From Gluconobacter japonicus (GTDB taxonomy: Bacteria; Pseudomonadota; Alphaproteobacteria; Acetobacterales; Acetobacteraceae): a stretch of 64,000 nucleotides of DNA. Of the stretch, positions 44,649 to 54,245 are shown piece by piece (position 1 is the stretch's first letter; every line of letters begins with the position of its first letter). The notes under the pieces are model-generated. The model was not told the DNA's origin and searched no databases. It saw only the letters and a program-made list of their open reading frames with translations. The position numbers and the translations under genes are program-made. The stretch is taken from contig NZ_BEWO01000013.1 in the NCBI RefSeq assembly GCF_002723975.1, positions 1-64,000 on the forward strand, in the 5' to 3' direction.

Positions 44649-46904
44649 ATGACCAATAGATCTCTGCCCTCAAGACGCGCTTTTTTATATAGCAATTGCT
44701 ATATTTATCAGCATATACATTCTGAAAATTCTCCCCTCAGATCATTCAAGAAGTTTGCACTCTGCACAGCCCTCCTTGCAGGTTTCTTGTCCACTGCACA
44801 GGCGTCAGAAACGATACCCGCTACGGATCGCGATGACGGAGCCTCAAAGAAAAAACAAGCACACGCAGAGAAAGCCGCCAAGCAAGAGCAGATTACCGTT
44901 ACAGGCCATCTGGATCAGGCGCGTGGTCGCATTTTTCCACGACTGGGGGCGGTATCCTACGGCATTGATCAGCGCCAGATCCAAGCCACACCTCAGGGCC
45001 AAAATGCGTCCTTCAGTCAGATTATGCTGCGAATGCCTGGTGTGGTGCAGGACAGTTATGGCGAAGTGCATGTGCGAGGCGAACATGGTGGCCTGACCTA
45101 CCGCGTCAATGGTGTCCTTCTCCCAGAAGGCTTGAATGGCTTCGGTCAGGAACTCGATACGCGGATTATCCAATCCGTTGACCTTCTTACCGGCACCCTC
45201 CCTGCACAGTTCGGTTTTCGAACCGCCGGTATTGTGGATGTCCACACAAAAACCGGGTCAACGCTCAAGAGCAATCAATTGTCCCTTTATGGAGGGAGTT
45301 ACAATACATTCGCTCCCTCTCTGCAACTTGGTGGATCAAAAGGACGATTTGAATATTTCACCACGTTCTCCTTCAATAGAAACACCATTGGAATTGAGAA
45401 CCCAACAGCATCCTTCCGAGCCACACATGACCTGACACAACAAGGTAAAGGCTTTGGTTATTTTTCATGGCGACTGGACGACAACAATCGAATTTCGCTT
45501 CTGACCAGCGCTTCCTATGCTGATTTTGAACTGCCAAACACCACGGGTTTACAGCCGACTTATCAACTGGAAGGCACAAGCTGGAACGATCCATCCGTTC
45601 AATCCCGCTTTTTGAACGATAGTCAAACAGAACAGAATTATTACGCCGTCGTGTCCTACCAGCACAGCGCCGAAAAACTGAACCTCCAGCTTTCTCCTTA
45701 TTTCCGTTACGGTCGGATTGACTACACGCCTGATCCTGTACGCGATCTTGTGTTTCAGGGTGTGGCAGAACACGAAGTCAACGACTTCACGACAGGCGGG
45801 GCACAGTTTGACCTATCCTACGATGTAGCTCCGGATCACACGATCCGTGCTGGCCTGCTCGGACAATACACATCGGAACGTCTGGATACGAATTCCCTCG
45901 TATTTCCAATAGATTCAGAAGGAAATCAAACTGCCACTACTCCGCTACGCCTGATTGACAACACAGGAAACTGGTCTGCGGAAGCAGGCGCCTATATTCA
46001 GGACGAGTACCGCATCAACCGAAAACTAACGTTCAATTACGGTCTGCGTTATGATCGCTTTGCATCCTCGTTTGGCAATGAAGGACAACTGAGTCCGCGC
46101 GCAAACATGGTGTGGAAGCCGTTCCGAAGCACCACTCTGCATATCGGATATTCACGATACTTCGCACCGCCTTCCCCGCAATATGTCTATCCGTCCACGC
46201 TCGCTCATTTTGCGGGAACCACAAATGCCGCAGCCAACCTGACCGATACGGCAACAAAAGTCGAAACTTCGAATTATGTGGATGCAGGTATTCTGCAACA
46301 CATTACCCCTGACCTCCAGATCACAATCGATGCCTACAGCAAATGGGCTCATAATCTGACGGATCTGGGGCAGTTCGGACGCGCCGTTATTCTGGCTCCT
46401 TTCAGCTACAGACGAGGCCATGTTTATGGTGCAGAGTTCGGCAGTGCATGGCGTCATGGGCCATGGTCTGTTTTCGGAAATTTCTCATATGTAAAAACCG
46501 CAGCGCGGGACATCAATTCCGCCGAATACCAGTTTGCCCCCGAAGAACTGGCCTATATCCGCTCACATGCCATCCAGTTGGATCATCAAGGGGAATATAC
46601 GGCCAGCGCCGGAACATCCTACAGCAGCAAGCATCATCTTGCTTATGTCGATTTCCTATACGGTTACGGTCTTCGTAGTGGTTTTGCCAATCTGGACAAG
46701 CAACCCCAGTACGCAATTTTCAATATTGGTTACCAGTACACCCTCACCCACGTTCCGCTTGGACGGGATCTAAAAATCCGTGCTGACGTCGTGAACCTTT
46801 TCGACAAACGTTATCAGCTTCGTGATGGCAGCGGCGTCGGGATTTACCAGGCGCAGTACGGCCAACGCCGGGGCACATATTTTTCACTCGTCTCGGATTT
46901 CTGA
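44649..46904 (+). CDS. TonB-dependent outer-membrane receptor linked to mntH
   Basis: The 751-residue protein has a late signal peptide (about 34-52, ending AQAS), an N-extension with a Lys-rich stretch and EQITVTGH as TonB box, a plug (SFSQIMLRMPGVVQDSYGEVHVRGEHGG), and a barrel that ends in FSLVSDF. Only the ATG at 44649 is available as a standard start; no in-frame ATG, GTG or TTG occurs before the signal peptide. A perfect palindrome of MntR-box type (44687-44704) therefore lies inside its first codons. It follows mntH by 32 bases and probably shares its transcript. Manganese or another metal chelate is the likely substrate, by context. Confidence 0.8.
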   Translation: MTNRSLPSRRAFLYSNCYIYQHIHSENSPLRSFKKFALCTALLAGFLSTAQASETIPATDRDDGASKKKQAHAEKAAKQEQITVTGHLDQARGRIFPRLGAVSYGIDQRQIQATPQGQNASFSQIMLRMPGVVQDSYGEVHVRGEHGGLTYRVNGVLLPEGLNGFGQELDTRIIQSVDLLTGTLPAQFGFRTAGIVDVHTKTGSTLKSNQLSLYGGSYNTFAPSLQLGGSKGRFEYFTTFSFNRNTIGIENPTASFRATHDLTQQGKGFGYFSWRLDDNNRISLLTSASYADFELPNTTGLQPTYQLEGTSWNDPSVQSRFLNDSQTEQNYYAVVSYQHSAEKLNLQLSPYFRYGRIDYTPDPVRDLVFQGVAEHEVNDFTTGGAQFDLSYDVAPDHTIRAGLLGQYTSERLDTNSLVFPIDSEGNQTATTPLRLIDNTGNWSAEAGAYIQDEYRINRKLTFNYGLRYDRFASSFGNEGQLSPRANMVWKPFRSTTLHIGYSRYFAPPSPQYVYPSTLAHFAGTTNAAANLTDTATKVETSNYVDAGILQHITPDLQITIDAYSKWAHNLTDLGQFGRAVILAPFSYRRGHVYGAEFGSAWRHGPWSVFGNFSYVKTAARDINSAEYQFAPEELAYIRSHAIQLDHQGEYTASAGTSYSSKHHLAYVDFLYGYGLRSGFANLDKQPQYAIFNIGYQYTLTHVPLGRDLKIRADVVNLFDKRYQLRDGSGVGIYQAQYGQRRGTYFSLVSDF
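44687..44704 (+). promoter_or_regulatory. MntR-box-like perfect palindrome
   Basis: ATATAGCAATTGCTATAT is an 18-base perfect palindrome with the TAGC-N4-GCTA core of E. coli MntR boxes, as I recall that consensus. It lies 71 bases after mntH and inside codons 13-19 of the receptor frame. A TATATT hexamer overlaps its right end. Its position fits an intragenic operator or an internal promoter. Confidence 0.6.
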
Positions 46905-46908
46905 AACC

Positions 46909-46931
46909 TTCAGGCTCGATTCAAGCCTGAA
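46909..46931. terminator. Inverted repeat between convergent TonB receptor and PepSY genes
   Basis: TTCAGGCT (46909-46916) and AGCCTGAA (46924-46931) form an eight-base perfect stem that overlaps the stop of the PepSY gene. It may be a short shared terminator, although T runs are lacking. Confidence 0.45.
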
Positions 46932-48505
46932 ACACTCTCCTTTCGAAAGAGCGGCTGTCCCACTTGAGGTCGGACAGCCCAGATCATCAGAAAAGCGCCA
47001 TAAAGCAGGGCAATCCCGTCAACAATGAGACTTGATGCCGTCGCATGAGAGAGAGGCGTTACAAAAGCGGCGGAGACCGGCATCAGAAATGTCAGGACTG
47101 CCGACGCGACCAGCAGCAGTCGAATTGCCAGCCGTTCTCGAAAGCAGAAACAGACAACCACACAGGAAAGAAACGTTGCAAAGTAAACAATTTGAATTGG
47201 TAACATTTTTCCTACAACAGGATGTAATGGCGCCACAGCCAGAACAGCAGAAACACCCGCGACACACCCGAGAGAGCAACCGATTGTCAGCGAACAAAGA
47301 ATACGGGTTGCACGCGTATCTTCCACCCGTCCACTCCCTCGTTCCCTTCGTCTACGAGAGACAATCCAGAGCTGGTTTCCGGCATAAAACATGAATGCCC
47401 CAGCCAGTCCCAGAACAGCATATCCCCAACGCACGCCTTCCCCTCCAAAACTGCCAAAATGCAGAACGAAGAAAGACGTCAGAACAGCCATCGGAAAGGT
47501 TTGATGCCCTGGCAGATAATCCGTTGACAGCAATTTACCGCTGTAGGGATCGACCCCGGCAAAACCTCCACTCGCTCCTCGGGCACCATATCGCGGATCA
47601 GAGCCCGTCACACGCAACGCAAGATGCCCGCCATGAGAACGATCGTAGATCAAGGTTTCCGGCGAAAAACCGGGAGCCTGCTTGGCAATAGCGACTACAA
47701 TTTGAGCAGGCTCCAGCGGAACACGAAGATCACCGGAAATTCGTTGTTGTTGATGCCCTTCAGTTTGATCAATCAGGGAATGCCCATGCATTTGCTGATG
47801 CATGGCCGATCGGCCCAGAAGAGCGTGTTCAGCTACATAAATTTCATCATGAAATGCAAATACAACGGACGTCAGGGCCATGATGATATGAAATGGCAAC
47901 GAGAACAGCCCTAACATGCTATGCAAATCAAGCCACATGCGTTTGGCATTCTGCCCAAGTCGAATTGCAAACAGATTCTTAATCAGGCCCGGCAAAACAA
48001 CAAGCGTGCCTGAAATCAGTGCTACTGCATATAAGAGCGCCACTATCCCCATGAATAACCGCCCAGCTTCATGAGGCATCCACAAGCCCACCTGCTGATG
48101 CAGCATATTGATGAAGTGCGCGGCTTCGGAAGGAGATTGCTTTACGGTTACCAGAGATCCGTCTTCTGCCAGGGCGGAATAATTTGCTACTGAAGGCCCG
48201 TGCATTCTCTGTGGCACGCCCCATACAAGAGTAGCCGGCTGAGAAGGCGTTGGATGAAGAACAACTGTATAGGAATTTCTGGCTTCAGGATGCTCTGCAA
48301 AGATTTTTCCCAACAGTTCTGGCACACGCTCCAATGCAACAGGAGGCGGCAAAGAGACTGGTGGAGAGGCCCAATCCTGCAAGGGGCGTTCAAACATCGT
48401 TATGGCACCTGCATAAAATGCCACAAACAGGAACAGACCACAGACAATCCCGACCCAGCTATGGATTTCACGATACATCCGGACGACGTCAGCACGGATT
48501 TTCAT
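46910..48505 (-). CDS. PepSY-associated membrane protein (FpvG/PiuB-like)
   Basis: From the ATG at 48505 (GGAG about nine bases upstream) the protein has 531 residues. It begins with a first membrane helix in YREIHSWVGIVCGLFLFVAFYAGA and has several conserved histidines (for example MWLDLHSMLGLFSLPFHIIMALT) and a total of about seven spans. This is the PepSY-associated TM family, including FpvG and PiuB, inner-membrane reductases that release iron from siderophores in the periplasm. It is the last gene of an operon with a TonB receptor and two small membrane proteins and overlaps the previous gene by four bases. Confidence 0.85.
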   Translation of the reverse strand: MKIRADVVRMYREIHSWVGIVCGLFLFVAFYAGAITMFERPLQDWASPPVSLPPPVALERVPELLGKIFAEHPEARNSYTVVLHPTPSQPATLVWGVPQRMHGPSVANYSALAEDGSLVTVKQSPSEAAHFINMLHQQVGLWMPHEAGRLFMGIVALLYAVALISGTLVVLPGLIKNLFAIRLGQNAKRMWLDLHSMLGLFSLPFHIIMALTSVVFAFHDEIYVAEHALLGRSAMHQQMHGHSLIDQTEGHQQQRISGDLRVPLEPAQIVVAIAKQAPGFSPETLIYDRSHGGHLALRVTGSDPRYGARGASGGFAGVDPYSGKLLSTDYLPGHQTFPMAVLTSFFVLHFGSFGGEGVRWGYAVLGLAGAFMFYAGNQLWIVSRRRRERGSGRVEDTRATRILCSLTIGCSLGCVAGVSAVLAVAPLHPVVGKMLPIQIVYFATFLSCVVVCFCFRERLAIRLLLVASAVLTFLMPVSAAFVTPLSHATASSLIVDGIALLYGAFLMIWAVRPQVGQPLFRKESVSGLNRA

Positions 48506-48798
48506 GATATTACACTCCGAAGGCCCATATAAACGCCCCAGAGCAGAATGTTGATGGCCCCCAACACCCCCCAGGCCCTCCATCCTGTTCGGAACATGAA
48601 ACATCCCCCCAAAACAGCCGTCCAGACTGGAGCAACAAGCCACATCAGATACTGGGATGCCGGGGAACGTGGGTCCCCATTCGTGTGGCAGAGCAATCCG
48701 ACGATACCCACGAGTGCGAGCGACAGCCCCAGTCCAAGTACCAAACCGGCACTGGCTTTAGGAAACCAGTTCTTGCTGGAAAGCGGTGTGGACGTCAT
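48502..48798 (-). CDS. Small membrane protein of ferri-siderophore operons (DUF3649-like)
   Basis: The 98-residue protein has about three membrane spans (GLVLGLGLSLALVGIVGLL, LMWLVAPVWTAVLGGCFMF, and WGVLGAINILLWGVYMGL). It starts within four bases of the previous gene's stop and overlaps the PepSY gene by four bases. The position and shape match the DUF3649-type proteins that accompany PepSY reductases. I infer a role as partner of the siderophore-iron reductase (FpvH/J-like); sequence similarity to these is only general. Confidence 0.7.
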   Translation of the reverse strand: MTSTPLSSKNWFPKASAGLVLGLGLSLALVGIVGLLCHTNGDPRSPASQYLMWLVAPVWTAVLGGCFMFRTGWRAWGVLGAINILLWGVYMGLRSVIS

Positions 48799-49082
48799 TG
48801 CGTTTTAGGCCTCTGCTTCAAAAGAGCCACCCCAATTGGCAACAGGCTCCAGACACTCATTAAGAGTGTCAGCAGAACGAAAAATGCTGTTCCACTTCCG
48901 TAAATCATGAGGTGAAAAAGGAAGGACAGACAAAGTAGCCCACTCCCCACAAAGGTACATATCCGCTTCGGGACCGGGCATTTCCATAGCTGTTGCGCTG
49001 GCGCTGCAAGATACAGAAAAACTGCCCCAGCCAAACCGATTAGTACTGCAAGCAGCGTCATCATCATGCTGGTGCCGATCAT
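48795..49082 (-). CDS. Small membrane protein of ferri-siderophore operons (DUF3325-like)
   Basis: The 95-residue protein has about three membrane spans and begins MMMTLLAVLIGLAGAVFLYLA, with AAPAQQLW after the first, like DUF3325 proteins. It follows the receptor stop by one base and overlaps the next gene by four bases. It probably helps the PepSY reductase as a membrane partner. No catalytic residue is apparent. Confidence 0.7.
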   Translation of the reverse strand: MIGTSMMMTLLAVLIGLAGAVFLYLAAPAQQLWKCPVPKRICTFVGSGLLCLSFLFHLMIYGSGTAFFVLLTLLMSVWSLLPIGVALLKQRPKTQ

Positions 49083-49083
49083 A

Positions 49084-51381
49084 TTACCAGCGATACTCTA
49101 AACGTGCCGTCAGATTGCGACCCTGCCCATAATAGCAGGCGGAAACAGCCGTACAGGTCGCTACGAACCTCTTATTGGCAATGTTTCGTGCGTTAAACGA
49201 AAATGACAGCCCTTTGTATCGAGGGTGAGCAAGAGCAAAATCATACCGCAGAAACAGATCGAACAACGTGTAATCCGGGATACGAAGCTTATTGGCCGTA
49301 TCACCGAAGCTCGTACCTGTATAACGAACGCCGCCACCCAATCCGAGACCTGCCAGAGTTCCATGCTGGATACGCTGATCCAGAAACAGGGATGCCATCC
49401 ATTTTGGTGCCTGACCAAGATAATTACCAACCTGGGAAGCCGTATTGGATCGGGTAATTTTGGCGTCACTTCGAGTGCCGGTAAAGATGACCGACATATC
49501 CCAGGGCAGATTGGCCTTCCCCTCCAGTTCCAGTCCACGGACGCGCCCCTGTCCTGTCTGTACAAGGCATGTGGCTGTGCCACACAGACGACCAGCGGGA
49601 TCGGAAGTGGTCATGTTATTCTGGGTAATCTGGTAGCCCCCAAACGTGACGTAGATGCTTTTCCCGTACTGATAGCGAATACCGCCTTCGTACTGATCGC
49701 CAGTCGTTGGCTTGAATGGTTTGCCATCCACAGATGTTGACGGATCAGAGACCTGGGGCTGGAAAGACTGCGCATAGCTGAAATAAGGAGCAAGCCCATT
49801 ATCAAACAGATACACGGCCCCTGCACGCCATGTGAACGCGTTTGAATTGGTGATGTAGCGAGACTTCGTCAGGACATTCAGTGTGTCATCACGCGCCCAA
49901 TCCTGACGGCCACCGATCGTTACGCGCAGACGATCGAACTTGAGCTGGTCCTGAAAATAAATGCCGTTCTGTTCACTCACTGTTGCTGAATAAACCTGAG
50001 GATTCAGCCCAGAAGAATACCCCGCGCTGCCTCTGGCCTGGGGATTAAAAATATTCAGAACCGGGAAAACAAGCGACGAATTTACAAGATCGCGACTATG
50101 CCGCCAATTCGTATAAAAATAATCTGTCCCAACCAACAGAAGATGACGCACAGGACCTGTCTGAAGGTGCCCCTCAAGCTGTGTATCGGTCGTTACGCCC
50201 TGAGACTGACCACGTCCTTCTACAGCACGCCGGCTAACCGTTTCACCCGCAACACATCCGGCAATCGCCGCCGTACATTTCGATATCGTATCGCCCGATA
50301 GAACAGTGGCGCGATAAAGTGTATTGAGATAGGTATAACGCGTATTGTTTCGTACCGTCAGATAACGGTTGAACTTGTGTTCAAAGAACGACCCTGCCAG
50401 CGCCTGATTACGATCAAACGTATCCCAGCTTGGCTCTCCGATATTGGCGTCATTCGCAATATATCGGCCTTTGGATGAGTAAAGTGTACCCGTCGCAGGA
50501 AGAAACTGGAACGTCGACCCTCCCTGATCTCTCTGATACTGGGCGAGCAGGGTCCAAGTTGTACGCGGTGTAATTTTCCAGGTCAAACTGGGAGAAATAT
50601 AATAACGACCTGTCCGGACCTCATTGACCTGCGTATTTCCATAGCGAGCCAGTCCAACAATACGTCCTGTAACGGTACCACTCTTGTTTAGGCGGCCAGA
50701 AACGTCACCAGAAGCCTGTCCTTGCCAGTTCGACAGGTTGGTAAAACCACTGCTTTGAAGGAAAAACTCCCCTTCACTTTTGTCAGTCGGGCGTTTGGTT
50801 ACAAGATTGACCATGCCTCCTGGTGCTGTCTGCCCATAAAGAGCGCCGGACGGCCCCTTCAAGACTTCAATCTGCTGAAGAGCGAAGGGATCAAATGATG
50901 TTCGTGTCCACTGGCCACCAGAGGGCAGACGGAGACCATCCACGAAGTTATTGTTTGATGAGAACCCACCCGCACCAAACCCACGGACTGACACTTCATC
51001 CACACGGCTATCGATTCCTGACGGCTCAGACTGAACGCCTGCTGTGTAAGCCAGTGCATCGGCAATCGTCGGCGAGGCTCGCAGTTCGATTTCTTCGCGA
51101 CTGACGATCGAAATTGACTGGGGAGACTCAATAATGGGCGTTCGTGTCTTTGTTGCAGAGGATGCGTGTGACATGCCTGTCGCAGTCACAACGATGATCT
51201 CTTCTTTGGATTTCGATGCCGGGTGTGATGCCGTTTTCTGTTGAGTCTTCTGAGGCGTTTTCTGCTTTTCGCCATCCACATCCCTTGCAACGACTGGCCT
51301 CTCCGCAGCTATGGCAACTGAGGTCAGCCCTGCAAAAACAAGAGCAGGAATCAAAGTACGTTTAGCGAAAGGAAAAGACAT
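49084..51381 (-). CDS. TonB-dependent siderophore receptor (with PepSY operon)
   Basis: From the ATG at 51381 the protein has 765 residues with a signal peptide ending AIAA. A Lys-rich N-extension, the TonB-box-like EEIIVVTATG, a plug (ESPQSISIVSREEIELRASPTIADALAYTAGV) and the barrel ending LTARLEYRW follow. It resembles FpvA/FoxA-type ferri-siderophore receptors. It is first in an operon with two small membrane proteins and the PepSY protein, a layout like fpvA-fpvGHJK. A Fur-like inverted repeat lies about 45-70 bases upstream. The siderophore is unknown. Confidence 0.9.
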   Translation of the reverse strand: MSFPFAKRTLIPALVFAGLTSVAIAAERPVVARDVDGEKQKTPQKTQQKTASHPASKSKEEIIVVTATGMSHASSATKTRTPIIESPQSISIVSREEIELRASPTIADALAYTAGVQSEPSGIDSRVDEVSVRGFGAGGFSSNNNFVDGLRLPSGGQWTRTSFDPFALQQIEVLKGPSGALYGQTAPGGMVNLVTKRPTDKSEGEFFLQSSGFTNLSNWQGQASGDVSGRLNKSGTVTGRIVGLARYGNTQVNEVRTGRYYISPSLTWKITPRTTWTLLAQYQRDQGGSTFQFLPATGTLYSSKGRYIANDANIGEPSWDTFDRNQALAGSFFEHKFNRYLTVRNNTRYTYLNTLYRATVLSGDTISKCTAAIAGCVAGETVSRRAVEGRGQSQGVTTDTQLEGHLQTGPVRHLLLVGTDYFYTNWRHSRDLVNSSLVFPVLNIFNPQARGSAGYSSGLNPQVYSATVSEQNGIYFQDQLKFDRLRVTIGGRQDWARDDTLNVLTKSRYITNSNAFTWRAGAVYLFDNGLAPYFSYAQSFQPQVSDPSTSVDGKPFKPTTGDQYEGGIRYQYGKSIYVTFGGYQITQNNMTTSDPAGRLCGTATCLVQTGQGRVRGLELEGKANLPWDMSVIFTGTRSDAKITRSNTASQVGNYLGQAPKWMASLFLDQRIQHGTLAGLGLGGGVRYTGTSFGDTANKLRIPDYTLFDLFLRYDFALAHPRYKGLSFSFNARNIANKRFVATCTAVSACYYGQGRNLTARLEYRW

Positions 51382-51423
51382 GTGCAGCCCACCGAAGTGC
51401 GATCGGAAATGCCGCCTCATATT

Positions 51424-51450
51424 TGCAATTGATAATAAGTGTCAATTGCA
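51424..51450 (-). promoter_or_regulatory. Fur-like inverted repeat upstream of the TonB receptor
   Basis: TGCAATTGA (51424-51432) and TCAATTGCA (51442-51450) are perfect arms around the nine-base centre TAATAAGTG. The left arm plus centre contains TTGATAATAAG, resembling the GATAAT half-site of Fur boxes. It lies 43-69 bases before the receptor start, so iron-dependent repression is expected. Confidence 0.65.
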
Positions 51451-51558
51451 GGATGAGTTTTGAATTGCGTCAAATCGCTTCTACATTTTCTCAGGCATCT
51501 TTACCCAATAAGATACCCATAAAAATCAATACTTTATGGTTAATAAATCAAAACAAAC

Positions 51559-52497
51559 TCAGGGACTAGTACGGAAAACATTCCACCCCGTATGCTGAAC
51601 AAGACGTTCCAGCGCACGCGTTCCAAGCAGAGAATTTCCTTGCGTGTTCAGGCCTGGAGACCAGACGGCAACAGAGGCAACGCCTGGTGTAACCGCAAGA
51701 ATACCGCCGCCCACACCCGATTTTCCAGGAAGACCGACACGAATGGCGAAAGAACCAGATCCATCATAATGGCCGCACATCATCATGAGGGCCAAAACAG
51801 TCTGGGCATTACGGGTTGAAATGACGCGCTCTCCCGTACGGGGATTAAGCCCGCCGGTCATTAGGTAAGTTCCTATTTCAGCAAGCTGCCGGCAACTCAT
51901 GGTGAGGGCACACTGATGAAAGTAAAATGCCAGAGTTTCATCAACTGAATTGTGAATATTTCCAAATGTTCGCATGTAATTGGCGAGAGCTTTGTTACGA
52001 AACCCGGTTTCTTCTTCCTGACTGGCCACATCACGGTCGATAAAAATGGTATCAGGATCTACACTCAACGGACGAAGAAGGTTCAGAAGCTCACTCTGGG
52101 CACCTTCCAGCCCATAATGTGAAACCAGGATATCAGAAACAACGATCGCTCCGGCATTGATGAATGGATTTCTTGGAATGCCGTTTTCGTTCTCCAACTG
52201 AACAATCGAGTTAAATGCACTACCGGAGGGTTCCTGACGCACGCGGCTCCACAAGCCTGCGTCTACCGCATTCAAAGCCAGCGTCAGACCGAAAACCTTG
52301 GACACACTCTGAATGGAAAAAGCCTCTTCGGCATCGCCCACAGTATGACTGGCACCTTCTGCATCAACAATGGCCATACCAAACCGCCCCAGATCGACCG
52401 ACGCCAAAGGGGGAATATAGTTCGCCACCTGCCCCCGATCTGTCTCAGCACGCATTTCATCTGCGATTTCCGCAATCGTATCGGTCAGTGACGTCAT
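51559..52497 (-). CDS. glsA: Glutaminase
   Basis: The 312-residue protein has the serine-dependent beta-lactamase-like fold of bacterial glutaminases. SIQSVSKVF gives the Ser-x-x-Lys pair, and [24 protein letters not shown] and [24 protein letters not shown] follow. It also has [15 protein letters not shown], typical of the family. It hydrolyses glutamine to glutamate and ammonia, which may aid acid tolerance and nitrogen balance. It lies 58 bases behind the siroheme synthase gene in the same direction. Length matches family members (about 308). Confidence 0.93.
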   Translation of the reverse strand: MTSLTDTIAEIADEMRAETDRGQVANYIPPLASVDLGRFGMAIVDAEGASHTVGDAEEAFSIQSVSKVFGLTLALNAVDAGLWSRVRQEPSGSAFNSIVQLENENGIPRNPFINAGAIVVSDILVSHYGLEGAQSELLNLLRPLSVDPDTIFIDRDVASQEEETGFRNKALANYMRTFGNIHNSVDETLAFYFHQCALTMSCRQLAEIGTYLMTGGLNPRTGERVISTRNAQTVLALMMMCGHYDGSGSFAIRVGLPGKSGVGGGILAVTPGVASVAVWSPGLNTQGNSLLGTRALERLVQHTGWNVFRTSP

Positions 52498-52555
52498 GGA
52501 ATATTTCTCCAGAGCAGATTGGGCGCTGTCGTCACGCCTCAGGAACGTTTATTGC

Positions 52556-53965
52556 TTACGGTGAAATCACACGATGCCGGACGACCTCACCAACAATGAC
52601 CAATGCTGGGGAAGATACCGATGCAGTCGCTGCCTGATCGGCAATTGTCGAAAGCGTTCCTGTCAGAACACGCTGGGAAGGCTGAGTGCCACGTTCAACA
52701 ATGGCGACTGGCCAGTCTGAGGGAAGACCATTTTGGATCAGACCCGTCATCAGGGCTGGCAACGTAGATATTCCCATATAGATCACCACAGTCTGACGCC
52801 GATCTGCCATGTCATCCCATGGTAGATCCAGAACGCCATCAGCACGCGCATGTCCCGTGACAAAAAGACAGGCCTGCGCGCAATCCCGGTGGGTTAATGG
52901 AATACCGGCATAGGAGGCACAGCCGCTGGCGGCAGTAATACCCGGCACGACCCGGAATGAAACACCAGCCTCTATAAGAGACTCAATTTCCTCTCCCCCT
53001 CGCCCGAAAATAAACGGGTCCCCCCCTTTGAGACGCAGCACGCGTTGCCCTGCCCTCGCATAACGAACCATCTCTGCATTGATCGCCGATTGGGGCATGG
53101 CATGACGGTCACGCTGTTTGCCCACAAAAATCAGTTCAGCATCCCGACGCACACGCTCCAGAAGAACTTTTGGAAGAAGGTTATCATAAAGGACGACATC
53201 AGCATTCTGCATAAGATGCAGCGCTTTAAGCGTAAGAAGATCCGGGTCGCCCGGGCCACCACCGACGAGCCAGACCTCTCCGGCCTTTTTCTGCTCTGTC
53301 AGAAGCTGATCCAGCACACGATCAGCACGAGCATCCTCACCGGAAAGTGCAGCTTCAGCGCCCGGGCCATCCAGAAAATCTTCCCAGATCCGTTTGCGAT
53401 CCTGAACGGCAGGATAATGAGCAGAAACATGCCCCCTGCGAGACTGCATATAAGCTGCAAGCTGACCTATTCCTTCCGGCATCCAGCTTTCAATCTGCTC
53501 CCGCAACCGGCGAGCCAGAACCGGTGCGCCGCCTGCCGTAGAAATAGCAACCCGCACCGCCCCCCGGCGGACCTGTGCGGGCGTAATGAACGTCGAAGGC
53601 TCCGGATCATCCACTGCGCAGACAGGAATATTCAGGCTCTCAGCGAGCGCTGCCACATTCCGATTAACCGCTCTGTCATCCGTTGCGGCATAAACAAGAC
53701 GGCATCCTGCCATAACCTGCCTGAGCATCTCATCGTCAACCCGGCCACCAACATGCCGAGCCAAGCCTTCATCTACCCAGTTCTGAACAATCGGGTTCAG
53801 TGTCTCCGCAACGATCTCGATCCCTGCTCCATGATCGAGCAGGAGCCTCCCTTTGTTGACAGCGACTTCGCCTCCCCCAACAAGCAGAACACGTGCGCCC
53901 TCAAGGCGAAGGGAAATGGGAAACCAGCCTGTCTCAACCCCGGATGCGGGCATCTCTGTATCCAT
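52556..53965 (-). CDS. cysG: Siroheme synthase (CysG, fused SirC/SirB-SUMT)
   Basis: The 469-residue protein combines an N-terminal precorrin-2 dehydrogenase/sirohydrochlorin ferrochelatase (about 10-215, with [22 protein letters not shown]) and a C-terminal uroporphyrinogen-III methyltransferase (about 225-460, with [32 protein letters not shown] and [21 protein letters not shown]). The arrangement and length are those of E. coli CysG. It makes siroheme for sulfite or nitrite reductase. It is the upstream gene of a minus-strand pair with glutaminase. Confidence 0.95.
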   Translation of the reverse strand: MDTEMPASGVETGWFPISLRLEGARVLLVGGGEVAVNKGRLLLDHGAGIEIVAETLNPIVQNWVDEGLARHVGGRVDDEMLRQVMAGCRLVYAATDDRAVNRNVAALAESLNIPVCAVDDPEPSTFITPAQVRRGAVRVAISTAGGAPVLARRLREQIESWMPEGIGQLAAYMQSRRGHVSAHYPAVQDRKRIWEDFLDGPGAEAALSGEDARADRVLDQLLTEQKKAGEVWLVGGGPGDPDLLTLKALHLMQNADVVLYDNLLPKVLLERVRRDAELIFVGKQRDRHAMPQSAINAEMVRYARAGQRVLRLKGGDPFIFGRGGEEIESLIEAGVSFRVVPGITAASGCASYAGIPLTHRDCAQACLFVTGHARADGVLDLPWDDMADRRQTVVIYMGISTLPALMTGLIQNGLPSDWPVAIVERGTQPSQRVLTGTLSTIADQAATASVSSPALVIVGEVVRHRVISP

Positions 53966-54095
53966 ACGCTTTCAGAAAACGGTTCCGGAAAGGAACACCT
54001 GTCTCTTCACTACACGCCCGCTCCTGAGAGGCAAAGCCGGTCAGAGTACGGATGGTTACAAAAGCAACATCGCTCACATGGGCAGAAAGTGTTTT

Positions 54096-54245
54096 TTAGC
54101 GGTACCCGTACCCACCTCCGCCACCCATGTATGGACCACCATGATGATGGTGGTGGTGATGCCAGTCATGATCGCGGGGTCCATGACAGGCCATCAAAGG
54201 GAGCATCAAACCAAAGCCCAGAAACAATGTCGCAAGACGCTTCAT
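54096..54245 (-). CDS. Small His-rich lipoprotein (49 aa)
   Basis: This short gene encodes 49 residues: a signal peptide with the lipobox LMAC, so Cys20 should be lipidated, then HGPRDHDW, seven His (29-35) and a Gly/Tyr-rich end (GGPYMGGGGGYGYR). AGGAGGA lies nine bases before the ATG (complement of TCCTCCT at 54253-54260). The His cluster suggests metal binding at the cell envelope. The Gly/Tyr tail is like those of small outer-envelope proteins. I do not know a named homologue. Confidence 0.7.
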   Translation of the reverse strand: MKRLATLFLGFGLMLPLMACHGPRDHDWHHHHHHHGGPYMGGGGGYGYR

